Source: DATJSN01 sp035504095 (GTDB lineage Bacteria > Planctomycetota > Phycisphaerae > WQYP01). From it: DNA of 64,000 bases. A program made the translations under genes and the position numbers. Location: positions 69,451 to 133,450 of the forward strand of contig DATJSN010000092.1 in the NCBI GenBank assembly GCA_035504095.1, written 5' to 3'. Shown here piece after piece: positions 9,007-18,413 of this stretch. Positions within the stretch are counted from its first letter, which is position 1. Each line of letters starts with the position of its first letter. The notes under the pieces are model-generated. The model saw nothing but the letters and a program-made list of their open reading frames with translations, ran no database searches and was not told the origin of the DNA.

Positions 9007-9924
9007 ATGAAAAAGCAATCCCCGGCATTGGATTTAACCACCTACCTACTGGCGCGCTGGGCGGTCATGATGCTCGGGTTTTTCCCCGTGAACGCCAATC
9101 TCGCTACGGCGCGGGCTTTTGGTTCGCTTCTCTGGACGTTTGATAAAAAGCATCGCAACCGGGCCATGGAAAATATCACCCGAAGTTTCCCGGATATGCC
9201 GCGCCACGAAGTGGAGAGAATCGCCCGGCGGTCAATCGAACATTTTTGCGAACTGGCCATGGATGTGATGTTTACCACGCGAATCATCAACGCGGAAACC
9301 TGGCATCATTATGTGCATCCGAAGAATTTCCAGGCCGTGCTGGATATTATCCTGCACGGCAAGGGAGCCATCATGCTCACCGGCCATTACGGCAATTGGG
9401 AAATTCTGGGCTATACGCTGGCCACGCTGGGCATACGATCCTACAACATCGCCCGGCCGATTGATAATCGATACTTTGATGCCTGGGTGCTTGGCGTCAG
9501 GGAGAAAAAGGGACAGATCATTCTTTCCAAGCGCGGCGTAACCACCACCGCCCAGGAAGTTCTGGAGAATAAGGAAATTCTGGGGTTAACCGCCGATCAG
9601 AATGCCGGTCCCAAGGGAATGTTTGTGCCGTTTTTCGGCAGAATGGCCAGCACGTACAAAAGCATCGGCCTGCTGGCGATTCAACATCAGGTACCGGTAG
9701 TAATCGGTTATGCGCGGCGGCGCGGCAACAAGTTTGACTTTGATATGGGTGTACAGGATGTGATTTATCCGGAAGATTGGAAAAATCAGCCGGATGAACT
9801 CTATTACATCACAGCCCGTTACACACGGGCCATTGAAATGATGGTCCGCGACGACCCAACACAATATTTATGGATTCATCGCCGCTGGAAAACACGGCCC
9901 AAGGGAGAAGAAACGCCGGCCTGA
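9007..9924 (+). CDS. Lipid A biosynthesis acyltransferase, LpxL/HtrB family
   Basis: 305 residues, the normal size for the family. The catalytic HX4E motif appears as GHYGNWE near residue 127, followed by IARPIDNRYFD and AGPKGMFVPFFG motifs typical of lauroyl/myristoyl acyltransferases, and the C-terminal YLWIHRRWKTRP signature. An N-terminal hydrophobic segment anchors it in the inner membrane. It should add a secondary acyl chain to lipid A, implying an LPS-bearing outer membrane. The ribosome site is weak. Confidence 0.88.
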   Translation: MKKQSPALDLTTYLLARWAVMMLGFFPVNANLATARAFGSLLWTFDKKHRNRAMENITRSFPDMPRHEVERIARRSIEHFCELAMDVMFTTRIINAETWHHYVHPKNFQAVLDIILHGKGAIMLTGHYGNWEILGYTLATLGIRSYNIARPIDNRYFDAWVLGVREKKGQIILSKRGVTTTAQEVLENKEILGLTADQNAGPKGMFVPFFGRMASTYKSIGLLAIQHQVPVVIGYARRRGNKFDFDMGVQDVIYPEDWKNQPDELYYITARYTRAIEMMVRDDPTQYLWIHRRWKTRPKGEETPA

Positions 9925-9951
9925 GCGCCGCGGGCAAACTGGTCGTCTTTC

Positions 9952-10155
9952 TTACGGTTTCTTCCGCTGGGCCACGGCCCCGAAGAAGGTCATAAACGCG
10001 CCGAAGAACAGCAGAAGAATTCCCCAATCGAGATCGGCGTTGATCTTCTGTGTGATATTTGGAATCACATTTTGCGGCGAAATGATGCCATAGACGGTCA
10101 ACACCAGACCGATGAGCAGAAAAAATATTCCAATGGGTAATCTTAAATCCATCAT
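9952..10155 (-). CDS. Small two-helix membrane protein
   Basis: 67 residues with two hydrophobic segments (about residues 7-27 and 44-62) separated by a polar loop, ending in QRKKP. AGGAG 6 nt before the ATG supports expression. It lies between the lpxL-like gene and a symporter gene read in the same direction as itself. No function can be assigned. Confidence 0.65.
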   Translation of the reverse strand: MMDLRLPIGIFFLLIGLVLTVYGIISPQNVIPNITQKINADLDWGILLLFFGAFMTFFGAVAQRKKP

Positions 10156-10194
10156 AGATGGCTCCTAAAATTCAAAGAATTCAATATACGACAA

Positions 10195-11997
10195 TCACCA
10201 GAAAAGAATATTCAAAATGAGCGTCGCTAAAAATACCAACACGGCCAGAACAACAGGCTTCTTCCACCAGGGAAGAAGATGTTCGCCTTCGGGTTTGGGC
10301 GTAAGCTGGTAAACAAGTCCGACCATTTCCTTCTCGGGTTTTTTCTGGGTGAATAAGCTGACAATTATGGCTGCCGCTGCGCCATAAACAAAAGCCCAGA
10401 AAGCGCCCCAGAAATTACCGGCCTGATCGGTATTAAAGGTCAGATGCAAAGACGCCGATCCAAGATGAATGGTATAAGTTCGTAAAATCCAGTGAACCAC
10501 GGCGGCGCCTGTGCCAAAGAGCAGGCCAAACACGCCACCCCATGGGGTTGTGAAAGTGGTGAACATGCCCAACAGAAAAACCGCGATAAGCGGAGCGTTT
10601 ACAAAACCAAAAATGGTCTGCGTATATCCCATAATGCTGCTTTGACCTTCGGCTATATAAGCAAATCCGACGCTGATGAGCACGCCCACCACGGTCATGA
10701 TTCGCCCGACATTCAGATAATGTTTGTCGGGAGCATTGGGACGGATGTAAGCGGCATAAAGGTCATAAGTAAACACAGTGTTGAATGCGGTCACATTGCC
10801 GGCCATGCCGGACATAAAGGAAGCCAATAGCGCCGTGAGCCCCAGCCCCAACATGCCTGCTGGGAAATATTTTCCCATCATCAATGGCAAAACGTTATCA
10901 ATTTTCATGCCCGCCGGAACGGCGACTCCACCGGGCATGTGTGCGTTGCCCGGGAGAAGACCGGGAATAAGCGGAATGGCCAAAATTCCAGGAAGAATGA
11001 CGACAAAGGGAAAGAGCATTTTCGGAATCGCCGCGATCAGCGGCGTGCGCTGGGCGTCATTCATATTTTTGGCGGCCAGTGTTCTCTGTACTACGAGGAA
11101 ATTGGTGCACCAATAAGAAAAGGCGAGTACAAAGCCCAGCCCAAGCACAAGCCCGGGCCAAGTAATTTGCATGGTATTATCGCTGGTGTTTCCCGTGCCG
11201 GTCCACGTAGTCAGGTAATGGGCCCCGGATAAGACATGTCCCCCAGGCACGGGAGATAGCTGCATACCGGTGAGTTTTTGCGTAAATACATGCCAGTCAT
11301 TCCACAGGTTCATCCCGCCGCCGTTGGCGATCAGACCGATTATCACGATCGGAGCCGTGCCCAGTACAATCAGGAAAAACTGCAGCACCTCGTTGTAGAT
11401 GCTCGCGGTTAAACCACCCATGGCTGTGTAAACCACCACGACCACCGCCGAAAGCGCGACGCTTGCGGTGAAGTTCCACCCCAACAGATCTGAAAAAACC
11501 AATCCCATCGCGTACATGCTGATGCCGGAAACAGCAGGAGTAAAAACCGCGAAAAATATGGCGTTAATGAAACGAGCGACTTCGTTATAGCGCTTTTTGA
11601 GGAACTCCGGCACACTGCGCACTTTGCTGCCGTAATAGAACGGCATCATAAATACGCCCATGAAGATCATGGCCGGAATAGCGGCGATCCAGTAAAAATT
11701 GGCCGTCATCATGCCATATTGATAACCTGAAGTCGCCATGCCCATGACTTCCAGGGCGCCTAAATTGGCGGAAATGAAGGCCAGGCCGGTGATCCAGGCC
11801 GGAATGCTGCGGCCGGAAAGGAAAAAGTCTTCACTGGTCTGATGGCCTTTGCCGGTGATGAAACCGATGGCAAGCACAAAAAGCAGATAGATCAACAAAA
11901 TGACGATGTCTACCGCATGAATATGCAGAAGGGGACCTGATGAAATCGGAACTGGTGTTTGCGCGATCAGATTTCCCAGCATGAATGAAATGTTCAT
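10195..11997 (-). CDS. Sodium:solute symporter (SSS/SGLT family)
   Basis: 600 residues with about 14 predicted transmembrane helices. The family signature SEDFFLSGRSIPAWITGLAFISANLGALE lies at about residues 55-85, and the chain ends in a membrane helix. The overall form is closest to SGLT-like sugar/inositol transporters, but substrate cannot be read from the sequence. GGAG lies about 10 nt before the ATG. The 5' untranslated region contains a strong hairpin. Confidence 0.88.
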   Translation of the reverse strand: MNISFMLGNLIAQTPVPISSGPLLHIHAVDIVILLIYLLFVLAIGFITGKGHQTSEDFFLSGRSIPAWITGLAFISANLGALEVMGMATSGYQYGMMTANFYWIAAIPAMIFMGVFMMPFYYGSKVRSVPEFLKKRYNEVARFINAIFFAVFTPAVSGISMYAMGLVFSDLLGWNFTASVALSAVVVVVYTAMGGLTASIYNEVLQFFLIVLGTAPIVIIGLIANGGGMNLWNDWHVFTQKLTGMQLSPVPGGHVLSGAHYLTTWTGTGNTSDNTMQITWPGLVLGLGFVLAFSYWCTNFLVVQRTLAAKNMNDAQRTPLIAAIPKMLFPFVVILPGILAIPLIPGLLPGNAHMPGGVAVPAGMKIDNVLPLMMGKYFPAGMLGLGLTALLASFMSGMAGNVTAFNTVFTYDLYAAYIRPNAPDKHYLNVGRIMTVVGVLISVGFAYIAEGQSSIMGYTQTIFGFVNAPLIAVFLLGMFTTFTTPWGGVFGLLFGTGAAVVHWILRTYTIHLGSASLHLTFNTDQAGNFWGAFWAFVYGAAAAIIVSLFTQKKPEKEMVGLVYQLTPKPEGEHLLPWWKKPVVLAVLVFLATLILNILFW

Positions 11998-12047
11998 CCT
12001 TATTCACTCCACGAAGAAACAGAATTGGTTTTGCAACACTACTTTTA

Positions 12048-12083
12048 CGGCTATTCCCCGCACCGCCATGCGGAGAATAGCCG
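12048..12083 (-). promoter_or_regulatory. Long hairpin upstream of the symporter gene
   Basis: CGGCTATTCCCCGC (12048-12061) pairs with GCGGAGAATAGCCG (12070-12083) over 14 positions with one G-T pair and an 8-nt loop. It lies 51 nt upstream of the symporter start. No T run follows on either strand, so it is more likely an mRNA leader structure or operator than a terminator. Confidence 0.4.
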
Positions 12084-12248
12084 CGATGTTAGCAAATCAT
12101 GGCTAAACGTCAATGAACAATTTTGCACCCGTTAGCGATACCCAACCGTACCCTAACGGGGTGAATATGCTTTTTATCGCGGGATATTTTGCACTTTTTA
12201 TTTGCGCCGGGTTGAACTCGCCGGCCCCGGAGTTTATGAAGGGGTGAT

Positions 12249-12638
12249 ATGAACATCGCCCGCATCGACCATTTTGTCCTCACGGTGGCATCGATTGACG
12301 CGACGTGCGCTTTTTATTCACGAGCCTTGGGGATGCAAGTGATAACGTTTGGCAGTGGACGAAAAGCATTGGCTTTCGGAAACCAGAAGATCAACTTGCA
12401 TCAGCGCGGGCAGGAGTTTAACCCCAAGGCGAAAGTTCCTACTCCCGGTTCCGCGGATTTCTGCCTGATCAGTGACGTACCCATTGCTGAAATTGTGGAA
12501 CATCTAAAATCGATTGGCGTATCCATCGAAGAAGGTCCGGTTGCGCGTTCCGGATCGCTTGGTCCAATGACTTCGATTTACATCCGCGACCTCGATGGCA
12601 ACCTCGTGGAAATCTCCAATTACCCACAAGAGAAATAG
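12249..12638 (+). CDS. VOC-family (glyoxalase-like) protein
   Basis: 129 residues forming one vicinal-oxygen-chelate unit pair: N-terminal IDHFVLTVASIDATCAFYSR with the metal-ligand His, central KINLHQRG, and C-terminal SIYIRDLDGNLVEISNY with the ligand Glu. The size and motifs match small glyoxalase/bleomycin-resistance-like proteins; the substrate is unknown. AGGGG is 4 nt before the ATG. Confidence 0.85.
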   Translation: MNIARIDHFVLTVASIDATCAFYSRALGMQVITFGSGRKALAFGNQKINLHQRGQEFNPKAKVPTPGSADFCLISDVPIAEIVEHLKSIGVSIEEGPVARSGSLGPMTSIYIRDLDGNLVEISNYPQEK

Positions 12639-12675
12639 TGATTCCGGCTTTTTAGGTTCTTTGGGCGATTTTTAG

Positions 12676-13293
12676 CTAGCTAAGGCTGGCCAACTTCCCC
12701 AGTTTTCCCGCCCGAACATCCGCCATTGCCTGACGAATTTCCTCCGGCGAGTTCATCACAAACGGACCGTATGTAACCACAGGTTCATCAATAGGCTGAC
12801 CACCCAAAACAAGAAGTTCCGCATCTACCTGCGCTTCAACGATTACGCCATCGCCCTGGCGTTCCAATAACGCCAGTTCCCGTTCACTCGCCGTGTGCGT
12901 CCCGCCCAGCCGGACCTGACCAGTGCGTACAAAGACCGCTGAATTAAAGCCATCCGGAATGAGTAATTTTACCTGGGCGCCTTTGCGAAGGCTTACGTCC
13001 CACAAAATCACCGGCGTGACTGTTCGTGCCGCGCCCAAGTTTGAATCAAATTCCCCCGCGATGATCCGCGCGCTACCGGCGTTGTCGGGCAATTGGACCG
13101 TTGGAATCGCATCGCGCAACAGAGTTTGGTAGCGCGGCGGCGTCATCTTAAATTTTGCGGGCAGATTCCTATAGCACCTGAACCTGCTTCGCTGGAGCTG
13201 CTTGTCGGAGGATCTGTGCTGATGCTTTTTCGCCTCCGGCGTTTGGCCGGGTAAATCGGCTCGAGAAAAGTTTTTCGTGTCCCAGAGGACCAT
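12676..13293 (-). pseudogene. Truncated duplicate of a pirin gene
   Basis: From 12714 to 13168 the DNA is a gap-free near-identical copy of 14632-15086 inside the intact pirin gene, encoding its C-terminal part starting NLPAKFKMTPPRYQTLL. Beyond 13168 homology stops abruptly; the first 46 codons of this open frame are unrelated and look like chance sequence. The pirin N-terminal metal-binding cupin (His and Glu ligands) is missing, so the product would be inactive. The fragment and the parent flank the FUSC-like gene in the same orientation. Confidence 0.75.
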
Positions 13294-13402
13294 CGATTCC
13301 CGTCTTCAAAGATGTCATTCGAATTTTGACGCTTGATCTCCTTAATAATTCCGCTCGCGAGGTGCTTCGGTTAAATTCTCATTTAAATTTGATGATTACT
13401 GT

Positions 13403-14551
13403 ATGCTGTTGTCAATGTTTGATAACGTTCAGACAACATCGAAAAAGATTCAAACGCCCGAAACCGAACCAGAGCAGAAAACGCCTGCCCATACCAGTTC
13501 GGAAGTTGAGGCCAGAGCCGTATGGCTGGAACGCATTGATCCTGGTGCTCATCGCCGCATCAAAGGATTGCGTCTGGTTACCGCGTATGGAATCGCGGCC
13601 ATGCTGGGCACCCTTCTGGGTGTAACATATGGTTTTCCCGGCGGTCCCTTACTGGGTTATCTTGCCGGGGGTTTTGCATTATGGGCAAGCGTTTCAGAAG
13701 GTCGGTCGACAAGATATTTATCCAGCCGCGACCTTGTAATATTGACCATGGCCGGGGCCTTGGGCGCGATCTCGATGATCTGCTTGGCGCCGCTGCTGAG
13801 CGGCAAAGACCGGCCTGGACCCGAATTGACGTTCGTGATCGGCGCTTTTCTCGTGGGCTACTTAAAGCGATTCGGGATTCTTGGTGCGGGAATCGGTTCA
13901 CAAATCTATATTGGGCAATTTCTTGCCTATCAATATGGATTAACTTTCGCGGATCTGTCAACAATTCTACTGGCTGAACTGGTTGCTTTGGTAGCGGCGG
14001 TTGTCCCGCGGTTGCTCAGTGGTCCGGCGGAACATCCGGCAAGTATATTATCAATCTCGGTCGTCAATGGCGGCGGACTGCCGCAGGAACTTCGTATGGG
14101 ATTGCAGGCAGGTGCTGCCGCTCTTGCGATTGTCCTGCTCGGCAATATCGTGAACCTGAAAGAATCCGCGTGGGCCATCACGGCATGTACGTATGTCATC
14201 GCGGGCTCCGCGATCGGCACGATGAGCCGGGTTCTTCAACGCGTCGTAGGAACATTGATTGGCGTACCGCTTGGCATTGCCTGTCTGCCAATTACCGAAC
14301 ACGCAGTTCCCCTGGCCTGGATGTTGGCGGCGGCGGCCATGATCATTTATTCCATGGCGTTGCCTGACCGTTACGACATTGCTTGTGGAGCGTATGCCTT
14401 CGCATTGATGGTGACACTGGCATTGGGTGGGCAACATTCGGAAGCCCTGCTGGCGGCGCGCATCTGGGAAACTATTCTCGGAGCAACGCTTGGATTTGCT
14501 GCCGCGACATTTATTCTGCCGCTTCGAACCTCCCGCCCAATAAGCAGTTGA
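13403..14551 (+). CDS. FUSC-like integral membrane protein
   Basis: 382 residues: a polar N-terminus of about 55 residues (maybe starting at the ATG at 13415), then two blocks of five to six hydrophobic helices separated by a short hydrophilic stretch near residue 215. This is the halved layout of fusaric-acid-resistance-like (FUSC/YccS) membrane domains. The role may be efflux of aromatic acids, but this is inference. It sits between the pirin fragment and the pirin gene. Confidence 0.65.
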   Translation: MLLSMFDNVQTTSKKIQTPETEPEQKTPAHTSSEVEARAVWLERIDPGAHRRIKGLRLVTAYGIAAMLGTLLGVTYGFPGGPLLGYLAGGFALWASVSEGRSTRYLSSRDLVILTMAGALGAISMICLAPLLSGKDRPGPELTFVIGAFLVGYLKRFGILGAGIGSQIYIGQFLAYQYGLTFADLSTILLAELVALVAAVVPRLLSGPAEHPASILSISVVNGGGLPQELRMGLQAGAAALAIVLLGNIVNLKESAWAITACTYVIAGSAIGTMSRVLQRVVGTLIGVPLGIACLPITEHAVPLAWMLAAAAMIIYSMALPDRYDIACGAYAFALMVTLALGGQHSEALLAARIWETILGATLGFAAATFILPLRTSRPISS

Positions 14552-14602
14552 TTGGCATGGATTTGTTTTCAATGCCTTTTCCTTCACGGTATCTTTGTGC
14601 CG

Positions 14603-15475
14603 TTAATCCAGACTGCCCAGCTTCCCGGAATGAACATCCGCCATCGCCTGACGAATTTCCTCCGGCGTGTTCATCACAAATGGACCGTATGCAACCACAG
14701 GTTCATCAATAGGCTGACCACCTAAAACCAAAATCTGCGCATCTTCCTGCGCTTCAACGATTACGCCATCGCCCTGGCGTTCCAATAACACCAGTTCCCG
14801 TTCATTCGCCGTGTGCGTCCCGCCCAGCCGGACCTGACCAGTGCGTACAAAGACCGCTGAATTAAAGCCATCCGGAATGGGTAATTTTACCTGGGCGCCT
14901 TTGCGAAGACTTACGTCCCACAAAATCACCGGCGTGACTGTTCGTGCCGCGCCGGGGTTTGAATCAAATTCCCCCGCGATGATCCGAGCGCTACCGGCGT
15001 TGTCGGGCAATTGGACCACTGGAATCGCATCGCGCAACAGAGTTTGGTAGCGCGGCGGCGTCATCTTAAATTTTGCGGGCAGATTCACCCAAAGTTGGAT
15101 TACTTCAAACGCACCACCCCGGCGGGTGAAATCGCGCGAGTGTTTTTCTTCATGTAATACGCCCGAAGCCGCGGTCATCCACTGCACGTCTCCCGGCCCG
15201 ATGCTTCCGCTGTTGCCGCCGGAGTCCCGGTGTTCAAGTTCTCCCTGATAAACCACGGTCACGGTTTCAAATCCGCGATGCGGATGCGAATCCACGCCGC
15301 GCGGCCGGTCCGCAGGCTCAAATTCAACCGGGCCCGCATAGTCCATCAGGATAAATGGGCTTAGGCGGTTCCCAACGTTCTGTGGGGATACTATGGTACT
15401 GACCGGAAAACCGTCGCCCACCCAATGGGCGTCGGAATTGGTCAGGACGGCTTCGACTTTCTTTAAGTTGTTCAT
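14603..15475 (-). CDS. Pirin family protein (quercetinase-like bicupin)
   Basis: 290 residues from the ATG at 15475, chosen because GGAGG lies 5 nt before it. The N-terminal cupin carries HPHRGFETVTVVYQGELEHRDS near residue 65 and the later metal-ligand Glu/His region (GVLHEEKHSRDF), and the C-terminal cupin follows. Pirins bind iron and are redox-sensitive regulators or quercetinases. The gene is divergent from hxlR over a short region with a palindrome, a common pairing that suggests regulation by HxlR. Confidence 0.88.
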   Translation of the reverse strand: MNNLKKVEAVLTNSDAHWVGDGFPVSTIVSPQNVGNRLSPFILMDYAGPVEFEPADRPRGVDSHPHRGFETVTVVYQGELEHRDSGGNSGSIGPGDVQWMTAASGVLHEEKHSRDFTRRGGAFEVIQLWVNLPAKFKMTPPRYQTLLRDAIPVVQLPDNAGSARIIAGEFDSNPGAARTVTPVILWDVSLRKGAQVKLPIPDGFNSAVFVRTGQVRLGGTHTANERELVLLERQGDGVIVEAQEDAQILVLGGQPIDEPVVAYGPFVMNTPEEIRQAMADVHSGKLGSLD

Positions 15476-15530
15476 AACAACCTCCAATCTGAGGTCATTA
15501 TATACACGTCTAATACATACATTATTGCCC

Positions 15531-15554
15531 TATACTATCCTTTATGATAGTATA
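15531..15554. promoter_or_regulatory. Palindromic operator between pirin and hxlR
   Basis: TATACTATC (15531-15539) and GATAGTATA (15546-15554) form a perfect 9-bp inverted repeat with a 6-nt centre, 16 nt upstream of the hxlR ATG and 55 nt from the pirin start. HxlR regulators bind such dyads, so this is a likely operator for both genes. Confidence 0.6.
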
Positions 15555-15570
15555 AATATTGAGGTTCTTT

Positions 15571-15909
15571 ATGGCCAAGCCGCAAAAGTTAGTAAGTTGT
15601 CCGGTCGAATCGACGCTCCACGTGATCGGTGGAAAATGGAAAGTGCTGGTAATTTACCAGTTGCTGGGAAACACCCGGCGATTCAATGAACTCCACAGGC
15701 TTTTGCGCAGCGTTTCACCGCGTACGCTTGCCAAACAATTGCGCCAACTCGAACACGACGGCGTGGTTCGGCGAAAGGTTTATCCGGAAATCCCGCCCCA
15801 TGTCGAATATTCATTGACTCCGCTGGGCAAAAGCCTGGAACCCATCCTCATGGCGATGGATAAATGGGCTGAGGCGTTTTCACATCGTGTTCCCACTCGT
15901 GAAGATTAA
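15571..15909 (+). CDS. HxlR-family winged-helix regulator
   Basis: 112 residues from the ATG at 15571 (GAGG 6 nt upstream; an in-frame TTG at 15559 is less likely). The family hallmarks are visible: a conserved Cys near the N-terminus (LVSCPVESTLHVIGGKWKVLVIYQLL), a winged helix (FNELHRLLRSVSPRTLAKQLRQLE) and YSLTPLGKSLEPIL. Cys at the start often senses electrophiles or redox. The divergent pirin gene is the likely target. Confidence 0.9.
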   Translation: MAKPQKLVSCPVESTLHVIGGKWKVLVIYQLLGNTRRFNELHRLLRSVSPRTLAKQLRQLEHDGVVRRKVYPEIPPHVEYSLTPLGKSLEPILMAMDKWAEAFSHRVPTRED

Positions 15910-15946
15910 TCAGCCTTGGAGGACGATCCTTATTGGATGATTATCT

Positions 15947-17050
15947 CTATTCCCGATCCAAAAACTCTCCCGCGGTATCGAGCGCTAAATCCAGGCCTGT
16001 ATCCGGCAACTTTAAAATCGCCGCGGCGCATTGGCGAACGCGATCTTTAAGCGCTTCATCCGTGATATATTCAACGGGCGATTTGCCGTCTATGCGCGCC
16101 AGCATTAAAGCCCCCAACACCCGCCCCGCCGACGAAGTAACTTCCTTCGCAATGGGTTTAGTCGCCCGCGCCTGATAGATATGCCAGAAGCCGTCCGCAG
16201 CCAGCATGAATCGCCGCCAGTGTTGGCCATGGTGAAAACCTTTCAGCAGCAGATGATTAATCAGCGTGGCCGCATCAAATGATGGATGGCCGTAGAAATT
16301 CACTTCAAAATCCAGCAGCATCAACCTGATCGACTGGTCCGGTTCCGGTATCACAAGCATATTTTTAGGCGAATAATCGCCGTGAATCAGACAGATTGGA
16401 TTCTTTAATAATAGATCACTTACTTTTGCCAATTCATCCGCGAGTTCCGGATGCTTTTGCGCCGTGAAATTCAGATAGGGATTGATGCGCTGTTGGATGA
16501 ACAGGCGCGGCTCGCCGAAGCGATCGGAAAATGCCTTCTGCCCCGCAGTCCCGGCATGCATGGCCGCCAGGAACCGCGCGGCGGCTTCAAAGCAGCGCTT
16601 ATCTACGCGGCCGGCCAGCAATTCCGACTTCCAGTTCAACGCCCCCGCCGGCGCTGCGGAAACAGCCAGTATAAAATTATCCTCATCGCTCCAGAGCACT
16701 TCGGGAATACCGCCGGCGGGAACTGTTTTTACCAGCATTTGTAACGCGTCGCGCTCGACCCAAATGCGGTCGCGATCTACAAACCATTCAGCTTTCGTCC
16801 GAAATTTTTCCAGCGGCTGCTTGATGACAAAGCACCGCCCTTCGCGCATGCGTTTATCGGGTACGCCTCGTTTTTTCTGGCTTTCCGTGCGCATGTCCGT
16901 GCCCAGCGGCTCGCCGTAATCCACATCCATGATTTTCAGCACAATTCCCGCGACCCCGCCGGAGAGGGATTTCACCAGAACCTCTCCATTGCCCACAGCG
17001 CCGCGCTTGCGGAGGTATTCGACAACATTCATTTCTGTCAGTTCGATCAT
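15947..17050 (-). CDS. Methylthioribose kinase-like / APH-family phosphotransferase
   Basis: 367 residues of the aminoglycoside-phosphotransferase/choline-kinase fold: N-lobe with FVIKQPLEKF near residue 75, catalytic loop LIHGDYSPKNMLV near residue 222 and metal-binding LLDFEVNFYGHPSFD near residue 250. The HGDYSPKN and DFEV forms resemble 5-methylthioribose kinases, which feed methionine salvage, but no other salvage genes are adjacent. It overlaps the upstream PIN-like gene by 4 nt (ATGA), so the two are co-translated. Confidence 0.7.
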   Translation of the reverse strand: MIELTEMNVVEYLRKRGAVGNGEVLVKSLSGGVAGIVLKIMDVDYGEPLGTDMRTESQKKRGVPDKRMREGRCFVIKQPLEKFRTKAEWFVDRDRIWVERDALQMLVKTVPAGGIPEVLWSDEDNFILAVSAAPAGALNWKSELLAGRVDKRCFEAAARFLAAMHAGTAGQKAFSDRFGEPRLFIQQRINPYLNFTAQKHPELADELAKVSDLLLKNPICLIHGDYSPKNMLVIPEPDQSIRLMLLDFEVNFYGHPSFDAATLINHLLLKGFHHGQHWRRFMLAADGFWHIYQARATKPIAKEVTSSAGRVLGALMLARIDGKSPVEYITDEALKDRVRQCAAAILKLPDTGLDLALDTAGEFLDRE

Positions 17051-17424
17051 ATTCTTCCCGGCAACTGACGGATTTTTACCCGCCCCCTGGTGATTGTGTA
17101 CAACCGCCGCGGCGCCAGACGCGGATAGCGTTCAAAAAGCCTGTCCATGGCAGTGGCCGGATCCACGCCGGAGTCACCTTGTAAAAAAACGATGCAGTTT
17201 GGAAAACTAAGCTTAAGTTCATAAACAGCCTGAACCAGATCGCGATCGGTGGTAAGAAGGTTCCACTGGCGAGTGGTGAGATGTTTGAGAAGATCTTCCG
17301 GCAAAAGGGTATCCGGAGCCAGTGCAACTTCGGCCAGGTCAGTATGGGTGTGAACCGTATGGCCATGGCGCTGCAACGCGCCGGCCAGCTCACGACCCCC
17401 GGAATGAACGAAAAACTGCATCAA
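17047..17424 (-). CDS. PIN-like / Mut7-C (DUF5615-like) protein
   Basis: 125 residues with the pattern of small PIN-like nuclease-fold proteins: HTVHTHTDL near residue 22, then LLTTDRDLVQ near residue 56 and a Phe-Pro-rich core (SFPNCIVFLQGDSG). The paired Asp residues in TTDRD are the likely metal ligands. It lies 5 nt downstream of folP and overlaps the kinase gene, suggesting a folP-led transcript. No antitoxin is adjacent. Function uncertain. Confidence 0.5.
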   Translation of the reverse strand: MMQFFVHSGGRELAGALQRHGHTVHTHTDLAEVALAPDTLLPEDLLKHLTTRQWNLLTTDRDLVQAVYELKLSFPNCIVFLQGDSGVDPATAMDRLFERYPRLAPRRLYTITRGRVKIRQLPGRI

Positions 17425-17429
17425 AATCC

Positions 17430-18320
17430 TTATGTTTTAAGCAACTCTGCCGCCGTCAGTGCCTGGACCGCAAGTTTAACATTATGTACGCGATGAATCA
17501 GAACGCCTTGCGAGGCCAGAAGCGCGGTAACGATTGCCGTAGCCTGATCGCGGGTCGACCAATCACTTTGTTGCGATTCGTGCGCTTCACCGCACAAATC
17601 GGTCAGGAAACGTTTGCGCGACACACCCACCAAAACCGAATAACCCGTGCGAACGAGCTGCGTGATGCCGGAAAGTAATTTCCAATTATCCGCCGCGGTT
17701 TTTCCAAAGCCGATGCCCGGATCCAGAAAAATATTCTCGCGTGCTATTCCCGCTGCTTCTGCGGCGCCGGCGCGATGCCGGAGATAACCAAAAACCTCAG
17801 CACAAACATCCTGATAAACCCCGGGCGGCTGACCGGGTTGCTCCATACGGCTGTGCATCAGAACAATTGGACAAGAGTGCGCGGCGGTCAGGGGAAACAT
17901 TTCCTGATCGTGCGTTCCTGCGGAAACATCATTGATTATATCCGCGCCAGCATCGAGCGCAGCTCGGGCTACTTTGGCGCTGCGCGTATCGACGCTGATG
18001 GTCACGGGCCGATAAGAATTGTTGTCCATAACCCCTTGCCTGCGGACTCCGGCGATTACGGGAACAACCCGCTGAATCTGCACTGATGGTTCGACCGGTA
18101 CAATGCCGGGCCGATGAAACGATGTGGCCTCACCGCCGACGTCGACGATCGCCGCCCCATCAGCGGCAAGTTCACGGGCATGCTGGATGGTGGCGCTGTA
18201 ATCAACATCGGTATTTTCAGTGCGCGAAGAGATAAAACGCCCTCCGTCGCTGAAACTGTCGGGGGTGACGTTCAGAACGCCCATAATCACCGGTCGGGTT
18301 AGATTAAGTTTTGCACTCAT
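17430..18320 (-). CDS. folP: Dihydropteroate synthase
   Basis: 296 residues with the DHPS signatures in order: MGVLNVTPDSFSDGG at residues 13-27, the AADGAAIVDVGGEAT box near residue 52, INDVSAG near residue 130, FLDPGIGFGKT near residue 197 and VGVSRKRFL near residue 227. The enzyme condenses p-aminobenzoate with dihydropterin pyrophosphate in folate synthesis and is the sulfonamide target. An insertion near residue 80-90 looks lineage specific. First gene of a minus-strand cluster. Confidence 0.93.
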   Translation of the reverse strand: MSAKLNLTRPVIMGVLNVTPDSFSDGGRFISSRTENTDVDYSATIQHARELAADGAAIVDVGGEATSFHRPGIVPVEPSVQIQRVVPVIAGVRRQGVMDNNSYRPVTISVDTRSAKVARAALDAGADIINDVSAGTHDQEMFPLTAAHSCPIVLMHSRMEQPGQPPGVYQDVCAEVFGYLRHRAGAAEAAGIARENIFLDPGIGFGKTAADNWKLLSGITQLVRTGYSVLVGVSRKRFLTDLCGEAHESQQSDWSTRDQATAIVTALLASQGVLIHRVHNVKLAVQALTAAELLKT

Positions 18321-18413
18321 GGGAAAACATGATAGCTGTTTTAGGCCATAGGGTAGAGGCCACAGTAGGGATCAGAGGATAGGCGACAGGTTACAGTTGA
18401 AGGAAAAACAATA

